A stretch of DNA of 64,000 nucleotides from G965197005 sp965197005 (lineage in GTDB: Bacteria > Pseudomonadota > Gammaproteobacteria > Pseudomonadales > Oceanobacteraceae), in the NCBI GenBank assembly GCA_965197005.1, contig OZ239982.1, positions 1,240,001 through 1,304,000 of the forward strand, read 5' to 3'. Positions 1 to 7,991 of the stretch are shown in pieces; the stretch's first letter is position 1; each line of letters opens with the position of its first letter. Both the position numbers and the translations under genes were made by a program. Under the pieces are notes generated by a model. That model saw only the letters and a list, made by a program, of their open reading frames with translations, was not told the origin of the DNA and searched no databases.

Positions 1-75
1 CGAGCTACTGAATGTACCATTTTACAAGTGCTCAACGATAATCCCCCCTCTTTTTATAACGAAAAAGGAAACTGA
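1..75 (+). CDS. C-terminal tail of an upstream gene (partial)
   Basis: An open frame enters from the left edge and ends with TGA at 73-75, giving 24 residues starting RATECTILQVL. Only one base separates this stop from the ATG of the permease (TGATATG), which is the spacing expected of two co-translated genes. A Cys followed by a short hydrophobic stretch near a C-terminus is seen in MerR-family metal regulators, and SO_0444-type permeases often sit beside such regulators, so a metal-sensing regulator is my guess. Too little sequence is present to name it. Confidence 0.45.
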   Translation, partial: RATECTILQVLNDNPPSFYNEKGN

Positions 76-76
76 T

Positions 77-1201
77 ATGCTAATGTCTTTTTTAACACAT
101 TTTATACAACTACTTATTGAATCTGCCCCTTGGCTATTATTAGGTTTTATTATTGCAGGGCTAATTAAAGGGCTTATTCCAGCGGAATGGATGCACAAAC
201 ATTTAGGCAACAACAGCCCTATGACCGTTGTTAAATCGGCACTTATTGGTGCGCCTTTGCCCTTATGTTCTTGCGGGGTTATTCCTGCGGCAATGGGTTT
301 ACGCCGTGCTGGTGCTTCTAAATCCTCAACCACTGCATTTTTAATTGCCACACCAGAGACAGGGGTTGACTCTGTATCTATTACCTATGCATTTATGGGC
401 TGGTTTATGGCAGTAGTGCGACCCATTGCTGCCATCATAACCGCCATTGTAGCAGGGCTAATGGTACGTCAAATAGACATTACTGACGCACATGCTCATG
501 CAGATACAGATGAACAGAACCCCCAAAGCAGTTGCTGTAGCAGCAAAGCCCCTGAACCCCAAGAGAGCAGTTGCTGTAGCAGCAAAGCCCCTGAACCCCA
601 AAAGAGCAGTTGCTGTAGCAGCAAAGAACAAGCAAATGACAAACCACAACAGCCTACTTGGTGGGTAAAAATGAAAGAAGGTGTGCAATTTTCTTTATTA
701 GATTTAAGTAAAGATATTGCTTTATGGTTATTAATTGGTCTGCTACTTGCTGCCGCCATTCGCACCTTTATTCCAACAGAATGGTTAACTCAATGGGGTA
801 ATGGTTGGCAAGCCTTTGTTGTTATGGCATTAATTGGCGTTCCTATGTATATTTGCGCCACCTCTTCCACCCCCATTGCTGCGTCATTATTATTTTCTGG
901 AGTATCTCCAGGTGCTGTACTGGTGTTTATGCTGGTTGGTCCTGCTACCAATATTGCCACTTTAAGTTTGGTAAAACAGGAACTGGGTTATAAATCATTG
1001 ATAGCGTACTTATCTAGCATTACCCTAGTTTCTTTTGTCTTTGGTTGGCTTATTAATCTTTTAGCGGCCAATTACGAGGGCTTAATTAAAGTCCAGATTG
1101 GTTCTCACGACATGGGTTACAATGCCGTTAGCCTTATCTCAACATTCATTCTAATCTTATTATTAATAAGAGGATTGTGGATTAAATTCAAACCTCAGTA
1201 A
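77..1201 (+). CDS. SO_0444-type Cu/Zn efflux permease (ArsP/DUF318 family)
   Basis: A 374-residue multi-pass inner-membrane permease of the DUF318/ArsP superfamily, most like the SO_0444 group assigned to Cu/Zn efflux. It has two homologous membrane halves: residues about 5-145 with a CSCG motif at 64-67, and about 215-370 with a second Cys in a CATSSTP motif near 260. The cytoplasmic loop between them carries three tandem copies of a Cys-Cys unit (residues 151-183), likely thiol metal ligands. The start is supported by AAGGA at 65-69. It appears translationally coupled to the gene ending at 75 and runs convergently into cobS with a 7-bp overlap. The metal specificity is inferred; the permease family is clear. 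Confidence 0.85.
   Translation: MLMSFLTHFIQLLIESAPWLLLGFIIAGLIKGLIPAEWMHKHLGNNSPMTVVKSALIGAPLPLCSCGVIPAAMGLRRAGASKSSTTAFLIATPETGVDSVSITYAFMGWFMAVVRPIAAIITAIVAGLMVRQIDITDAHAHADTDEQNPQSSCCSSKAPEPQESSCCSSKAPEPQKSSCCSSKEQANDKPQQPTWWVKMKEGVQFSLLDLSKDIALWLLIGLLLAAAIRTFIPTEWLTQWGNGWQAFVVMALIGVPMYICATSSTPIAASLLFSGVSPGAVLVFMLVGPATNIATLSLVKQELGYKSLIAYLSSITLVSFVFGWLINLLAANYEGLIKVQIGSHDMGYNAVSLISTFILILLLIRGLWIKFKPQ
527..625 (+). repeat. 39-bp tandem repeat encoding SSCCSSK units
   Basis: Two full 39-bp copies (527-565 and 566-604) and one 21-bp partial copy (605-625) lie in tandem inside the permease gene. Each full copy encodes SSCCSSKAPEPQ plus E or K. The copies are almost identical at the DNA level, so the array probably expands and contracts by slippage or recombination. 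It puts three vicinal Cys pairs in the cytoplasmic loop. Confidence 0.9.
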
Positions 1202-1971
1202 GTGTTTAATGCCAACGCCAATAGCATGATAACTTCTTGTATTTCTAAATGCGCGCCTAGGGTGTCTCCCGTACAACCTGCTAGGCGCTGCTTTAACATT
1301 AAATAACTCAGCACCCACCAAGCGACAGCAAAACCCAATAACGGCAAAACATACTGCTGTAATAACACCACAGAAAAAAGCAACACCCAAACTAAATTAG
1401 CCAATACCACCACATGATTAGCCCCCTCTTTAAGCATAGAACCTAACCCATTGCTACGCACATAAGGCAAGCTGGCAAGAAGTATAAGCATACTCATTCT
1501 GGCAAGCATAGGTACGCCTAGCAACAGCAAACTAACTACCCACAATGCATGCTGCTTAAGCAACACACTTAACGCCACCCATTTACCAAGCAACACCAAC
1601 AATAACGCCAACATACCAATTACCCCTATATGTGGGTCTTGCATTATTTTTAAGGTACGCAATCTATCTTGCTGACCACCTACCCAAGCATCGGCACTAT
1701 CGGCAAGCCCATCTAAATGCAAACCACCTGTAATAAGCACCCAAAAAAATAAAATAACCAATGCAAACACCGCATATAAGTCAGGTTTAGAGCCATAAGA
1801 CCAGAATAAAAGCTGCAATACAATCACCAAAAGTGCGCCAATAATTAACCCCACAAACGGATAAAATTTAAGCGAATGGCGCATAGACTGAGGATTATAT
1901 TGAGCAGAGATAGAACAGGGTATGCGAGTTAAAAAACTCAATGCGTAACAAAAACTTTGCCATAACATCAT
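1195..1971 (-). CDS. cobS: adenosylcobinamide-GDP ribazoletransferase
   Basis: A 258-residue polytopic membrane protein that joins adenosylcobinamide-GDP to alpha-ribazole (or its 5'-phosphate), the last condensing step of cobalamin nucleotide-loop assembly. The recognisable CobS segment is the N-terminal FLTRIP followed by HLDGLADSADAW around residues 83-94, with Asp residues thought to bind Mg2+, and then many hydrophobic segments. It is the last gene of cobU-cobT-cobC-cobS. Its ATG overlaps the cobC stop by one base (TAATG), suggesting translational coupling. Its 3' end overlaps the convergent permease gene by 7 bp. Confidence 0.93.
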   Translation of the reverse strand: MMLWQSFCYALSFLTRIPCSISAQYNPQSMRHSLKFYPFVGLIIGALLVIVLQLLFWSYGSKPDLYAVFALVILFFWVLITGGLHLDGLADSADAWVGGQQDRLRTLKIMQDPHIGVIGMLALLLVLLGKWVALSVLLKQHALWVVSLLLLGVPMLARMSMLILLASLPYVRSNGLGSMLKEGANHVVVLANLVWVLLFSVVLLQQYVLPLLGFAVAWWVLSYLMLKQRLAGCTGDTLGAHLEIQEVIMLLALALNTY

Positions 1972-2591
1972 TATAAAAGCACCAACTCTTGACCATCAAA
2001 TAAATCCAAATGCGCCCAAGACTGAGGTGCTTGTAAATGCAATTGAAGACGAATAAAACCCGCAAAAGGAATATTTAACTGGCTAACCGCCTCATCATGC
2101 AAACGAAACAAATCATGCATTAAAACACGCATAACCCCTCCATGACAGACTAATAATAATTTAGAATTTGCCTCATATTGCTCAAGAGTTTGCCAAAGTT
2201 GGCGTAAGCGTAAACGCATATCGGCGACAGGCTCGCCATTAGGCGGTGTAAAATGCATGGGGTTTTTCCATAACCTCTGCGCCTGCTGGTCACTCATTAA
2301 ATCGCTAACAGGTTTATTTTCCCAATCTCCAAAGTCCAGCTCACGCAAACGTGCATCAACTTGTAAAGGAATATGATGCGTCGTACTTAGCTTCTCTGCC
2401 GCCGCCAAACAACGCTGTAAAGGCGAGCTTAAAATATAATCCCAAGCACAAAAATGACGCTCAATACGAGCATTAAATTGTCTCCAGCCCAAAGCCGTTA
2501 AAGGCTGATCTGTACGCCCACGAATCACCTCGCCACCTTGAGGTTGCCCATGGCGAATAATATCTATTTGTAACTGTTTGCTAGATTGCAT
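1971..2591 (-). CDS. cobC: alpha-ribazole phosphatase, histidine phosphatase family
   Basis: A 206-residue cytoplasmic phosphatase of the histidine (phosphoglycerate mutase-like) superfamily. The catalytic RHG motif lies at residues 13-15 and the second catalytic His is in LLVCHGG near residue 150. In this operon context the expected substrate is alpha-ribazole 5'-phosphate or adenosylcobalamin 5'-phosphate. The family alone would also fit other phosphomonoesters, so the specific name rests on its place between cobT and cobS. It follows cobT after 17 bp and overlaps cobS by one base. Confidence 0.85.
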   Translation of the reverse strand: MQSSKQLQIDIIRHGQPQGGEVIRGRTDQPLTALGWRQFNARIERHFCAWDYILSSPLQRCLAAAEKLSTTHHIPLQVDARLRELDFGDWENKPVSDLMSDQQAQRLWKNPMHFTPPNGEPVADMRLRLRQLWQTLEQYEANSKLLLVCHGGVMRVLMHDLFRLHDEAVSQLNIPFAGFIRLQLHLQAPQSWAHLDLFDGQELVLL

Positions 2592-2608
2592 ATTAACCTC
2601 TAATACAA

Positions 2609-3691
2609 CTACAAGCGTTGGCTTATTGCCGCTTGTTTAAACGTTGCCATATTTTCATGTAAATTAAGTGCCTGCTGCGCAATAGGTAAGGCCAAAGCTG
2701 CACCAGTCCCTTCGCCCAAGCGCAAACCTAAGTCTAATAAGGGCGTAACCTGTAAATAATCAAGCAAATAGCGATGTCCTTGCTCTTGAGAGCAGTGCGC
2801 AAAAAGCAACCAAGGCTTAACACTCGGATTCAGCTTTACTGCCAACAATGCTGCTGTGCTGGCAATAAAGCCATCAACCAAACTGGCAATACCAAGCTGT
2901 GCCGCCTGAATGTACGCACCTGCCATTGCTGCAATTTCAAAACCGCCTAACTGCCTAAGCGCATCTAATGCCGTGCTCATACCTGCTTGTTGCGCTCGCT
3001 TTAATGCCGCCTCTAAAACCTGCTGCTTATGTATTAACGCCACACCGCTTAAACCCGTACCAGAACCGACCAACTGGCTTAAAGGCAACTGCGTTAGCGC
3101 AGCACTTAACACACTTGAAACAGCAGTATTACCAATACCCATTTCCCCTAATAGCAACAAGTCCAAGGTACTTTGTTGCTGTTGTTTTAGTACAGATAGT
3201 GCGCCTAATTTAAGAGCTGCAATGGCCTGTTGCTCACTCATTGCAGGGCGATGCAAAAGATTATCTGTCCCCAAAGCAATAGGCACATGCTCAACATTAG
3301 GTAACTGAGTGCATTGCTCTGCTGTTGCCACACAACCTGCATTAATAATATATAAAGGAATATCAAATGCAGTACATAGCTGATTAATTGCCGCACCACC
3401 TTGAGTGAAATTTGCCAACATTTGCAAACTGACTGCCTGCTCAAAAGCAGATATGTTTTCAGCACAAAGCCCATGATCAGCGGCAAACAATAGCATACAA
3501 GTCTGCTTTAGTTGCGCTATCTCTCGCCCTTGAAAACCTGCAAACTCAATGGCAATGTTTTCTAAACGACCCAAAGAGCCTTGAGGTTTGGTTAGATTGG
3601 CTTGTCGTATTTGTGCTTTTTGTTTGGACTTTAAACAAATAGCCGCCGCTTTCTGTTGATAAAAATCATCATTAATTGGCTCTATGTTCAT
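2609..3691 (-). CDS. cobT: nicotinate-nucleotide--dimethylbenzimidazole phosphoribosyltransferase
   Basis: A 360-residue cytoplasmic enzyme that transfers phosphoribose from nicotinate mononucleotide to the lower-ligand base, giving alpha-ribazole 5'-phosphate. Family hallmarks visible are LTKPQGSLGRLE near the N-terminus, FAADHG near residue 70, GEMGIGNTA in the middle, and GEGTGAA near residue 328, which holds the catalytic Glu. The length matches the usual 350-360. The ATG directly abuts the cobU stop (TAAATG), so it is translated with cobU. Confidence 0.95.
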   Translation of the reverse strand: MNIEPINDDFYQQKAAAICLKSKQKAQIRQANLTKPQGSLGRLENIAIEFAGFQGREIAQLKQTCMLLFAADHGLCAENISAFEQAVSLQMLANFTQGGAAINQLCTAFDIPLYIINAGCVATAEQCTQLPNVEHVPIALGTDNLLHRPAMSEQQAIAALKLGALSVLKQQQQSTLDLLLLGEMGIGNTAVSSVLSAALTQLPLSQLVGSGTGLSGVALIHKQQVLEAALKRAQQAGMSTALDALRQLGGFEIAAMAGAYIQAAQLGIASLVDGFIASTAALLAVKLNPSVKPWLLFAHCSQEQGHRYLLDYLQVTPLLDLGLRLGEGTGAALALPIAQQALNLHENMATFKQAAISQRL

Positions 3692-4243
3692 TTATGTTTC
3701 TCTTAATTGCGTATTTTTTAAAACCTGCTCACAGCCAGCAATTAAAAAACTGACCTTAGTTGCCTGCTCGCTAATGCGCTGGTGCAACCACCCTGCTTCA
3801 TCAACGAACTGGCGGTTAATTTCACCTAAAGGCACAATGCCTTGTCCAACTTCATTACTCACTAAAAATAACGGGAAATGAAGCATTGGCAAACAGCGCA
3901 AAAAATCATCTCGCTGGCGTACCCAAAGACGTTTGTCTGTATGTAAAAGACAGTTAGTAATCCATAACGTAAGGCAATCAACCAAAACCACAGGTGGTTT
4001 TGCTAATTGGTTAAACTGCAATAATCTGTTGCATAAGGCATAAGGTTCTTCTAAAGTTTGCCAACTTTTATGACGCTGTTGTTGATGGATAGAAATACGT
4101 TGCTGCATTTCTAAATCGAGAGCTTGAGCAGTGGCTAAATAAATGAGCTGCTGTTGTTTGGCCTGTGCATATTGCTGCGCTGTTTGCTCAGCAAAACGGC
4201 TTTTTCCACTGCGTGCGCCCCCCAAAACCAACTGTAACATCAT
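3692..4243 (-). CDS. cobU: adenosylcobinamide kinase / cobinamide-phosphate guanylyltransferase
   Basis: A 183-residue bifunctional enzyme that phosphorylates adenosylcobinamide and then attaches GMP. The P-loop GGARSGKS begins at residue 8, and EVGQGIVPLGEINRQF near residue 132 is the conserved second motif. It is the first gene of the cobUTCS operon; GAGAAG precedes the ATG. The operon supplies only the nucleotide-loop (salvage and late) steps, and no corrin-ring genes are nearby. The roughly 110 bp upstream are too short for a cobalamin riboswitch and show no B12-box. Confidence 0.95.
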   Translation of the reverse strand: MMLQLVLGGARSGKSRFAEQTAQQYAQAKQQQLIYLATAQALDLEMQQRISIHQQQRHKSWQTLEEPYALCNRLLQFNQLAKPPVVLVDCLTLWITNCLLHTDKRLWVRQRDDFLRCLPMLHFPLFLVSNEVGQGIVPLGEINRQFVDEAGWLHQRISEQATKVSFLIAGCEQVLKNTQLRET

Positions 4244-4356
4244 ATCTGCTTCTCTTTATGGATAAAGCCCAAGAATATAGCAGAACAGACTTAAAAAGAA
4301 AGCATCAGTTAGCGCATACAGATTGTGCTTAAAAAAAGATAAGCCTATCAGATTAC

Positions 4357-6015
4357 TTATGCCAAGCGTTTGTATTTCATACGTGTAGGCTGGGTATCCC
4401 CTTGGCGTTTTTTACGGTCAGCTTCATAGTCTTGATAATTACCTTCAATAAAGTGCACATCAGATTCCCCTTCATACGCCAAAATATGAGTGGCAACTCT
4501 ATCTAAGAACCAGCGGTCATGGGAAATAACCATAATCACACCGGGAAAAGCCAACATTGCATCTTCTAAGGCTCGCAAGGTTTCAATATCCAAGTCGTTT
4601 GATGGCTCATCGAGCAACAAGACATTTGCACCCTGTTTTAAAGTATGCGCCAGTTGCAAGCGTCCACGCTCTCCACCAGATAAATCGCCTACCCGCTTTT
4701 GCTGATCGCCCCCTTTAAAGTTAAAGCGTCCGATATAAGAGCGGCTGGCAACTTCGTGTCCGTTAATGCTAATCATATCTCGCCCATCGGAAATTGCTTC
4801 CCATACGGTTTTGCTATCATCTAGCTCTTCTCTTAATTGCTCAACAAAGGCAAGTTTGACCGTTTCTCCTAATACAATCTCGCCACTATCTGGTTTTTGC
4901 TGCCCTGCTATCATTCTAAATAGAGTCGATTTACCTGCTCCATTACCGCCAATAATACCGACAATCGCCCCAGGTGGAATGGATAAACTGAGGTCATCAA
5001 TCAACATTCGCTCTGCAAACGATTTTTTAAGATTATTTATTTCAATTACTTTATCTCCCAAGCGAGGACCGGGGGGAATATAAATCTCATTGGTTTCGTT
5101 GCGTGCTTGAAATTCCCGTGAGTTCAGCTCTTCAAAGCGTGCTAAACGTGCTTTGCTTTTACTTTGCCGCCCTTTAGCGTTAGAGCGTACCCATTCAAGC
5201 TCACGGGCAATGGTGCGCTGGTGTGCATCTTGCTGTTTTTGCTCTTGCGCTAAACGTTGCTCTTTTTGCTCAAGCCAAGAACTGTAATTGCCCTGATAAG
5301 GAATACCATGACCTCTGTCTAATTCTAAAATCCACTCGGCGCAATTATCTAAGAAATAACGGTCATGGGTAATGGCAACCACAGTACCGCTAAATTCTTC
5401 TAAAAACTTCTCAAGCCAAGCTACCGAAAGTGCATCTAAATGGTTGGTCGGCTCATCTAAAAGCAACATATCAGGCTTAGATAGCAACAAGCGACACAAT
5501 GCCACTCGCCGACGCTCCCCCCCTGAAAGCGTGCTAACATCGGCGTCCCAGGGTGGCAGACGCAAAGCATCAGCAGCAATTTCCATTTGTCTTTCTAGCT
5601 CGTGTCCACCCGCACTTTGTAAAATAGCCTCTAGCTCTCCTTGGCGTTTAGCAAGTGCATCAAAATCGGCATCAGGCTCTGCATAAGCAGCATATAGCGC
5701 ATCTAACTCAGCTTGGGCATCAACAATATCTCGCAAGCCATCTTGTACATTAGCACGCACATCTTTGCTATCGTCCAATTCTGGCTCTTGCGGTAAATAA
5801 CCAATATTTAAATCTGGTTGTGGACGTGCCTCGCCTTCAAATTCAGTATCAACCCCTGCCATAATTCTCAGCAAGGTAGATTTACCCGCACCGTTTAAAC
5901 CTAATACGCCAATTTTGGCACCCGGGAAAAAAGACAATGAAATATCACGCAAGATATGACGCTTAGGCGGTACAATTTTGCCTAAGCGGTTCATGGTAAA
6001 AACATATTGAGCCAT
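4357..6015 (-). CDS. ettA: energy-dependent translational throttle protein EttA (ABC-F)
   Basis: A 552-residue soluble ABC-F ATPase with two nucleotide-binding domains and no membrane domain. Walker A motifs are GLNGAGKST (near residue 39) and GGNGAGKST (near 357). Signature motifs are LSGGERRRVAL and LSGGERGRLQL. The interdomain linker around 240-310 is rich in Arg, Lys and Gln. EttA binds the ribosomal E site and gates the first peptide bond according to ATP/ADP. The length and the N-terminus MAQYVF match EttA rather than Uup or YheS. AGGAC precedes the start. It is likely monocistronic. Confidence 0.95.
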   Translation of the reverse strand: MAQYVFTMNRLGKIVPPKRHILRDISLSFFPGAKIGVLGLNGAGKSTLLRIMAGVDTEFEGEARPQPDLNIGYLPQEPELDDSKDVRANVQDGLRDIVDAQAELDALYAAYAEPDADFDALAKRQGELEAILQSAGGHELERQMEIAADALRLPPWDADVSTLSGGERRRVALCRLLLSKPDMLLLDEPTNHLDALSVAWLEKFLEEFSGTVVAITHDRYFLDNCAEWILELDRGHGIPYQGNYSSWLEQKEQRLAQEQKQQDAHQRTIARELEWVRSNAKGRQSKSKARLARFEELNSREFQARNETNEIYIPPGPRLGDKVIEINNLKKSFAERMLIDDLSLSIPPGAIVGIIGGNGAGKSTLFRMIAGQQKPDSGEIVLGETVKLAFVEQLREELDDSKTVWEAISDGRDMISINGHEVASRSYIGRFNFKGGDQQKRVGDLSGGERGRLQLAHTLKQGANVLLLDEPSNDLDIETLRALEDAMLAFPGVIMVISHDRWFLDRVATHILAYEGESDVHFIEGNYQDYEADRKKRQGDTQPTRMKYKRLA

Positions 6016-6386
6016 TTAAGATGTCCTAATAAAGAATAAAACAGGCAAGCTACTTAAAACTGAGGCTTTTGGCAAGACCTATTTGCTAATAAACAAACCT
6101 AAGGTTTTTTAACCAACTCTAACTTACGGATAGCATACCCTATAAAAGACACAAACAAATTACCCTATGCATCTTAAGTAATGCCGCTTGGAAGCCTAAA
6201 TTCTGAATTAGTACCTGTACCATCGGCAACAGAGTTTGCGCCACACCGTATTAAAATTACCATCTGCATTTTTTTAAAAAACCGAATAAACACACCAAAA
6301 TAGACCTTGCTCAAGCCCTTTTGCCTAATTAATGTTAAACTAGCGGGCTTTTTTGTTAGCCCGATATGAATTAGCCAGATAAAACC
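6016..6386. other. 371-bp intergenic region, ettA/nth promoters
   Basis: This gap separates divergent ettA and nth and must hold both promoters, but no convincing -35/-10 pair stands out. The only clear structure is a perfect 6-bp dyad CGGGCT/AGCCCG at 6344-6349 and 6358-6363, with an 8-nt T-rich loop. It sits 23 bp before the nth ATG, in the probable nth leader, and lacks a trailing T-run. No believable gene is present. Confidence 0.5.
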
Positions 6387-7022
6387 ATGAACAAGCAAAA
6401 GCGGACAGAGATTTTCTCACGTTTTCAACAACATAATCCTAAGCCTACTACAGAGCTTAAGTTTAGCAGCGACTTTGAACTACTTATTAGTGTGGTGCTA
6501 TCGGCACAGGCAACGGATATTTCTGTAAATAAGGCGACCGCCAAGCTCTACCCCATTGCCAATACGCCAGAAGATATTTATGCCCTAGGTGAAGACGGAC
6601 TAAAAAAATACATCAAAACCATCGGCTTATTTAATACCAAAGCCAAGCATATTATTCAGCTATGCAAGCAGCTTATTGAGCAACATCAAAGCCAAGTACC
6701 TAGAGACAGAAAAAACCTAGAAGCACTGCCAGGAGTGGGGCGTAAAACCGCTAATGTGATACTCAATACCGCCTTTGGCGAACCAACCATTGCGGTTGAT
6801 ACGCATATTTTTCGGGTGGCTAATCGTACTCAAATTGCGCTAGGAAAAAACGTCGAGACGGTGGAAAAAAACCTGCTACGTTTTGTTCCTAATGAATTTA
6901 AATTAGATGCTCATCATTGGCTTATTTTGCACGGACGCTACATCTGTATAGCAAGAAAGCCCAGATGCAACGCCTGTTTGATTGAGGATTTGTGTGAATA
7001 TTCAGATAAATTATCCGACTAA
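6387..7022 (+). CDS. nth: endonuclease III
   Basis: A 211-residue base-excision DNA glycosylase/AP lyase acting on oxidised pyrimidines. The helix-hairpin-helix LPGVGRKTANV holds the catalytic Lys120, and Asp138 follows in VDTH. The [4Fe-4S] ligands are Cys187, 194, 197 and 203 with C-x6-C-x2-C-x5-C spacing. Length and every catalytic position are the same as in E. coli Nth. It ends 4 bp from the convergent MaoC-type gene. Confidence 0.97.
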   Translation: MNKQKRTEIFSRFQQHNPKPTTELKFSSDFELLISVVLSAQATDISVNKATAKLYPIANTPEDIYALGEDGLKKYIKTIGLFNTKAKHIIQLCKQLIEQHQSQVPRDRKNLEALPGVGRKTANVILNTAFGEPTIAVDTHIFRVANRTQIALGKNVETVEKNLLRFVPNEFKLDAHHWLILHGRYICIARKPRCNACLIEDLCEYSDKLSD

Positions 7023-7026
7023 CTGA

Positions 7027-7896
7027 CTATGAATGTATGCGTATTTCCCCTGTCATGTGCGGCTTTTTACCATTTTTATCACGCACATCAAAGGTGGTTA
7101 TTTTATCTTCTATGGAGTAATGCAACGCAACCTTAGCTGGTAGAAAAATAGGCAATTTAAAGTGAACACTTAGCGTAACATGCTCGGCGTTCAGTTTGGG
7201 CATTAAAGCTGCTGTTGCACGGGCTTTAGTCCACATGCCATGGGCAATATGGCGTTTAAAACCAAATAATCTGGCACTAACTGGGTGTAAGTGAATGGGA
7301 TTAGAATCCCCTGAAACGGCAGCATAACGACGACCTAAATCGGTGGTTAACAGCCATTGTTCACTGTTTTCAAAGGTAGGTAGCTCACTGGTTGTATTGT
7401 TAGGGCGTGCTGTTTTGTTTTCGCTACGCATTCTGACTAAATTGATACTGGTTGATTCCCAAACTAGCAGCCCACAGCTATGTACTTCTGTTTTAATATC
7501 AAACTCTAAGCCTTTATCGGTTTCTTGATGACCACTTAAATAACAGTGTATATCTAAATTTTCATCAATACGAATGGCACGATATTGGGTGATTTCATTG
7601 CGGATATGTACTAGCCCTAATAATGCTAAGGGAAATGCCTTGTGTAGCATGATTTCCATATGTAAAGGAAATGCCAGCATGTGCGGATATGGCATGGGCA
7701 GTACGTCACTTTGTTCTGCAAAGCCACAAACTCTGGCATATTTTTTAACTCTGCTAGGGCTAATACGCACATCAGATAATGTGGCATCAATTCTGGGTAA
7801 CTGCATACCTCGTTTGCCCTTGCCTTTGGCAAATAGTGCTCGCCAATAAAGACTTAATGTACTAGGGGCACGCCTAAGCTGAATAAAATGACTCAT
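7027..7896 (-). CDS. MaoC/hot-dog domain (R)-hydratase-like protein
   Basis: A 289-residue protein with a C-terminal MaoC-like hot-dog domain. The motif YAAVSGDSNPIHLHP at about residues 190-205 carries the Asp and His used by (R)-specific enoyl-CoA hydratases (hydratase 2), followed by the conserved HGMW. The N-terminal half (about 1-150) is probably a second, degenerate hot-dog unit without that motif, as in other double-hot-dog dehydratases. A role in fatty-acid or hydroxyacyl-CoA metabolism is likely, but the substrate is unknown. AGGAAC precedes the ATG. It stands alone, convergent with nth. Confidence 0.8.
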   Translation of the reverse strand: MSHFIQLRRAPSTLSLYWRALFAKGKGKRGMQLPRIDATLSDVRISPSRVKKYARVCGFAEQSDVLPMPYPHMLAFPLHMEIMLHKAFPLALLGLVHIRNEITQYRAIRIDENLDIHCYLSGHQETDKGLEFDIKTEVHSCGLLVWESTSINLVRMRSENKTARPNNTTSELPTFENSEQWLLTTDLGRRYAAVSGDSNPIHLHPVSARLFGFKRHIAHGMWTKARATAALMPKLNAEHVTLSVHFKLPIFLPAKVALHYSIEDKITTFDVRDKNGKKPHMTGEIRIHS

Positions 7897-7991
7897 ATGA
7901 AGTTCCTTTTTAAAAAAAATGTAAAAAAAATTAAAGTTTTGTTTTTTCTGGTCGTTAACATGAAAGTCAATGTTCCTAGAGGAAAACCAGC

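Noticed and set aside
22..351. 109-codon minus-strand frame at the left edge
   Set aside because: It lies opposite the permease gene and the upstream tail, has no family pattern and no ribosome site; it is a shadow frame.
458..765. Minus-strand frames with repeated Ala-Thr-Ala-Leu-Leu-Gly or Leu-Leu-Leu-Gln-Gln patterns
   Set aside because: They are the reverse reading of the 39-bp Cys repeat in the permease, so the repeats in them are secondary.
4244..4356. Cobalamin riboswitch in front of cobU
   Set aside because: Only 113 bp are available and no B12-box core was found; the aptamer needs about 200 nt.
6174..6398. 74-codon minus frame upstream of ettA
   Set aside because: It covers the divergent ettA/nth promoter region, has no ribosome site and an unusual composition.
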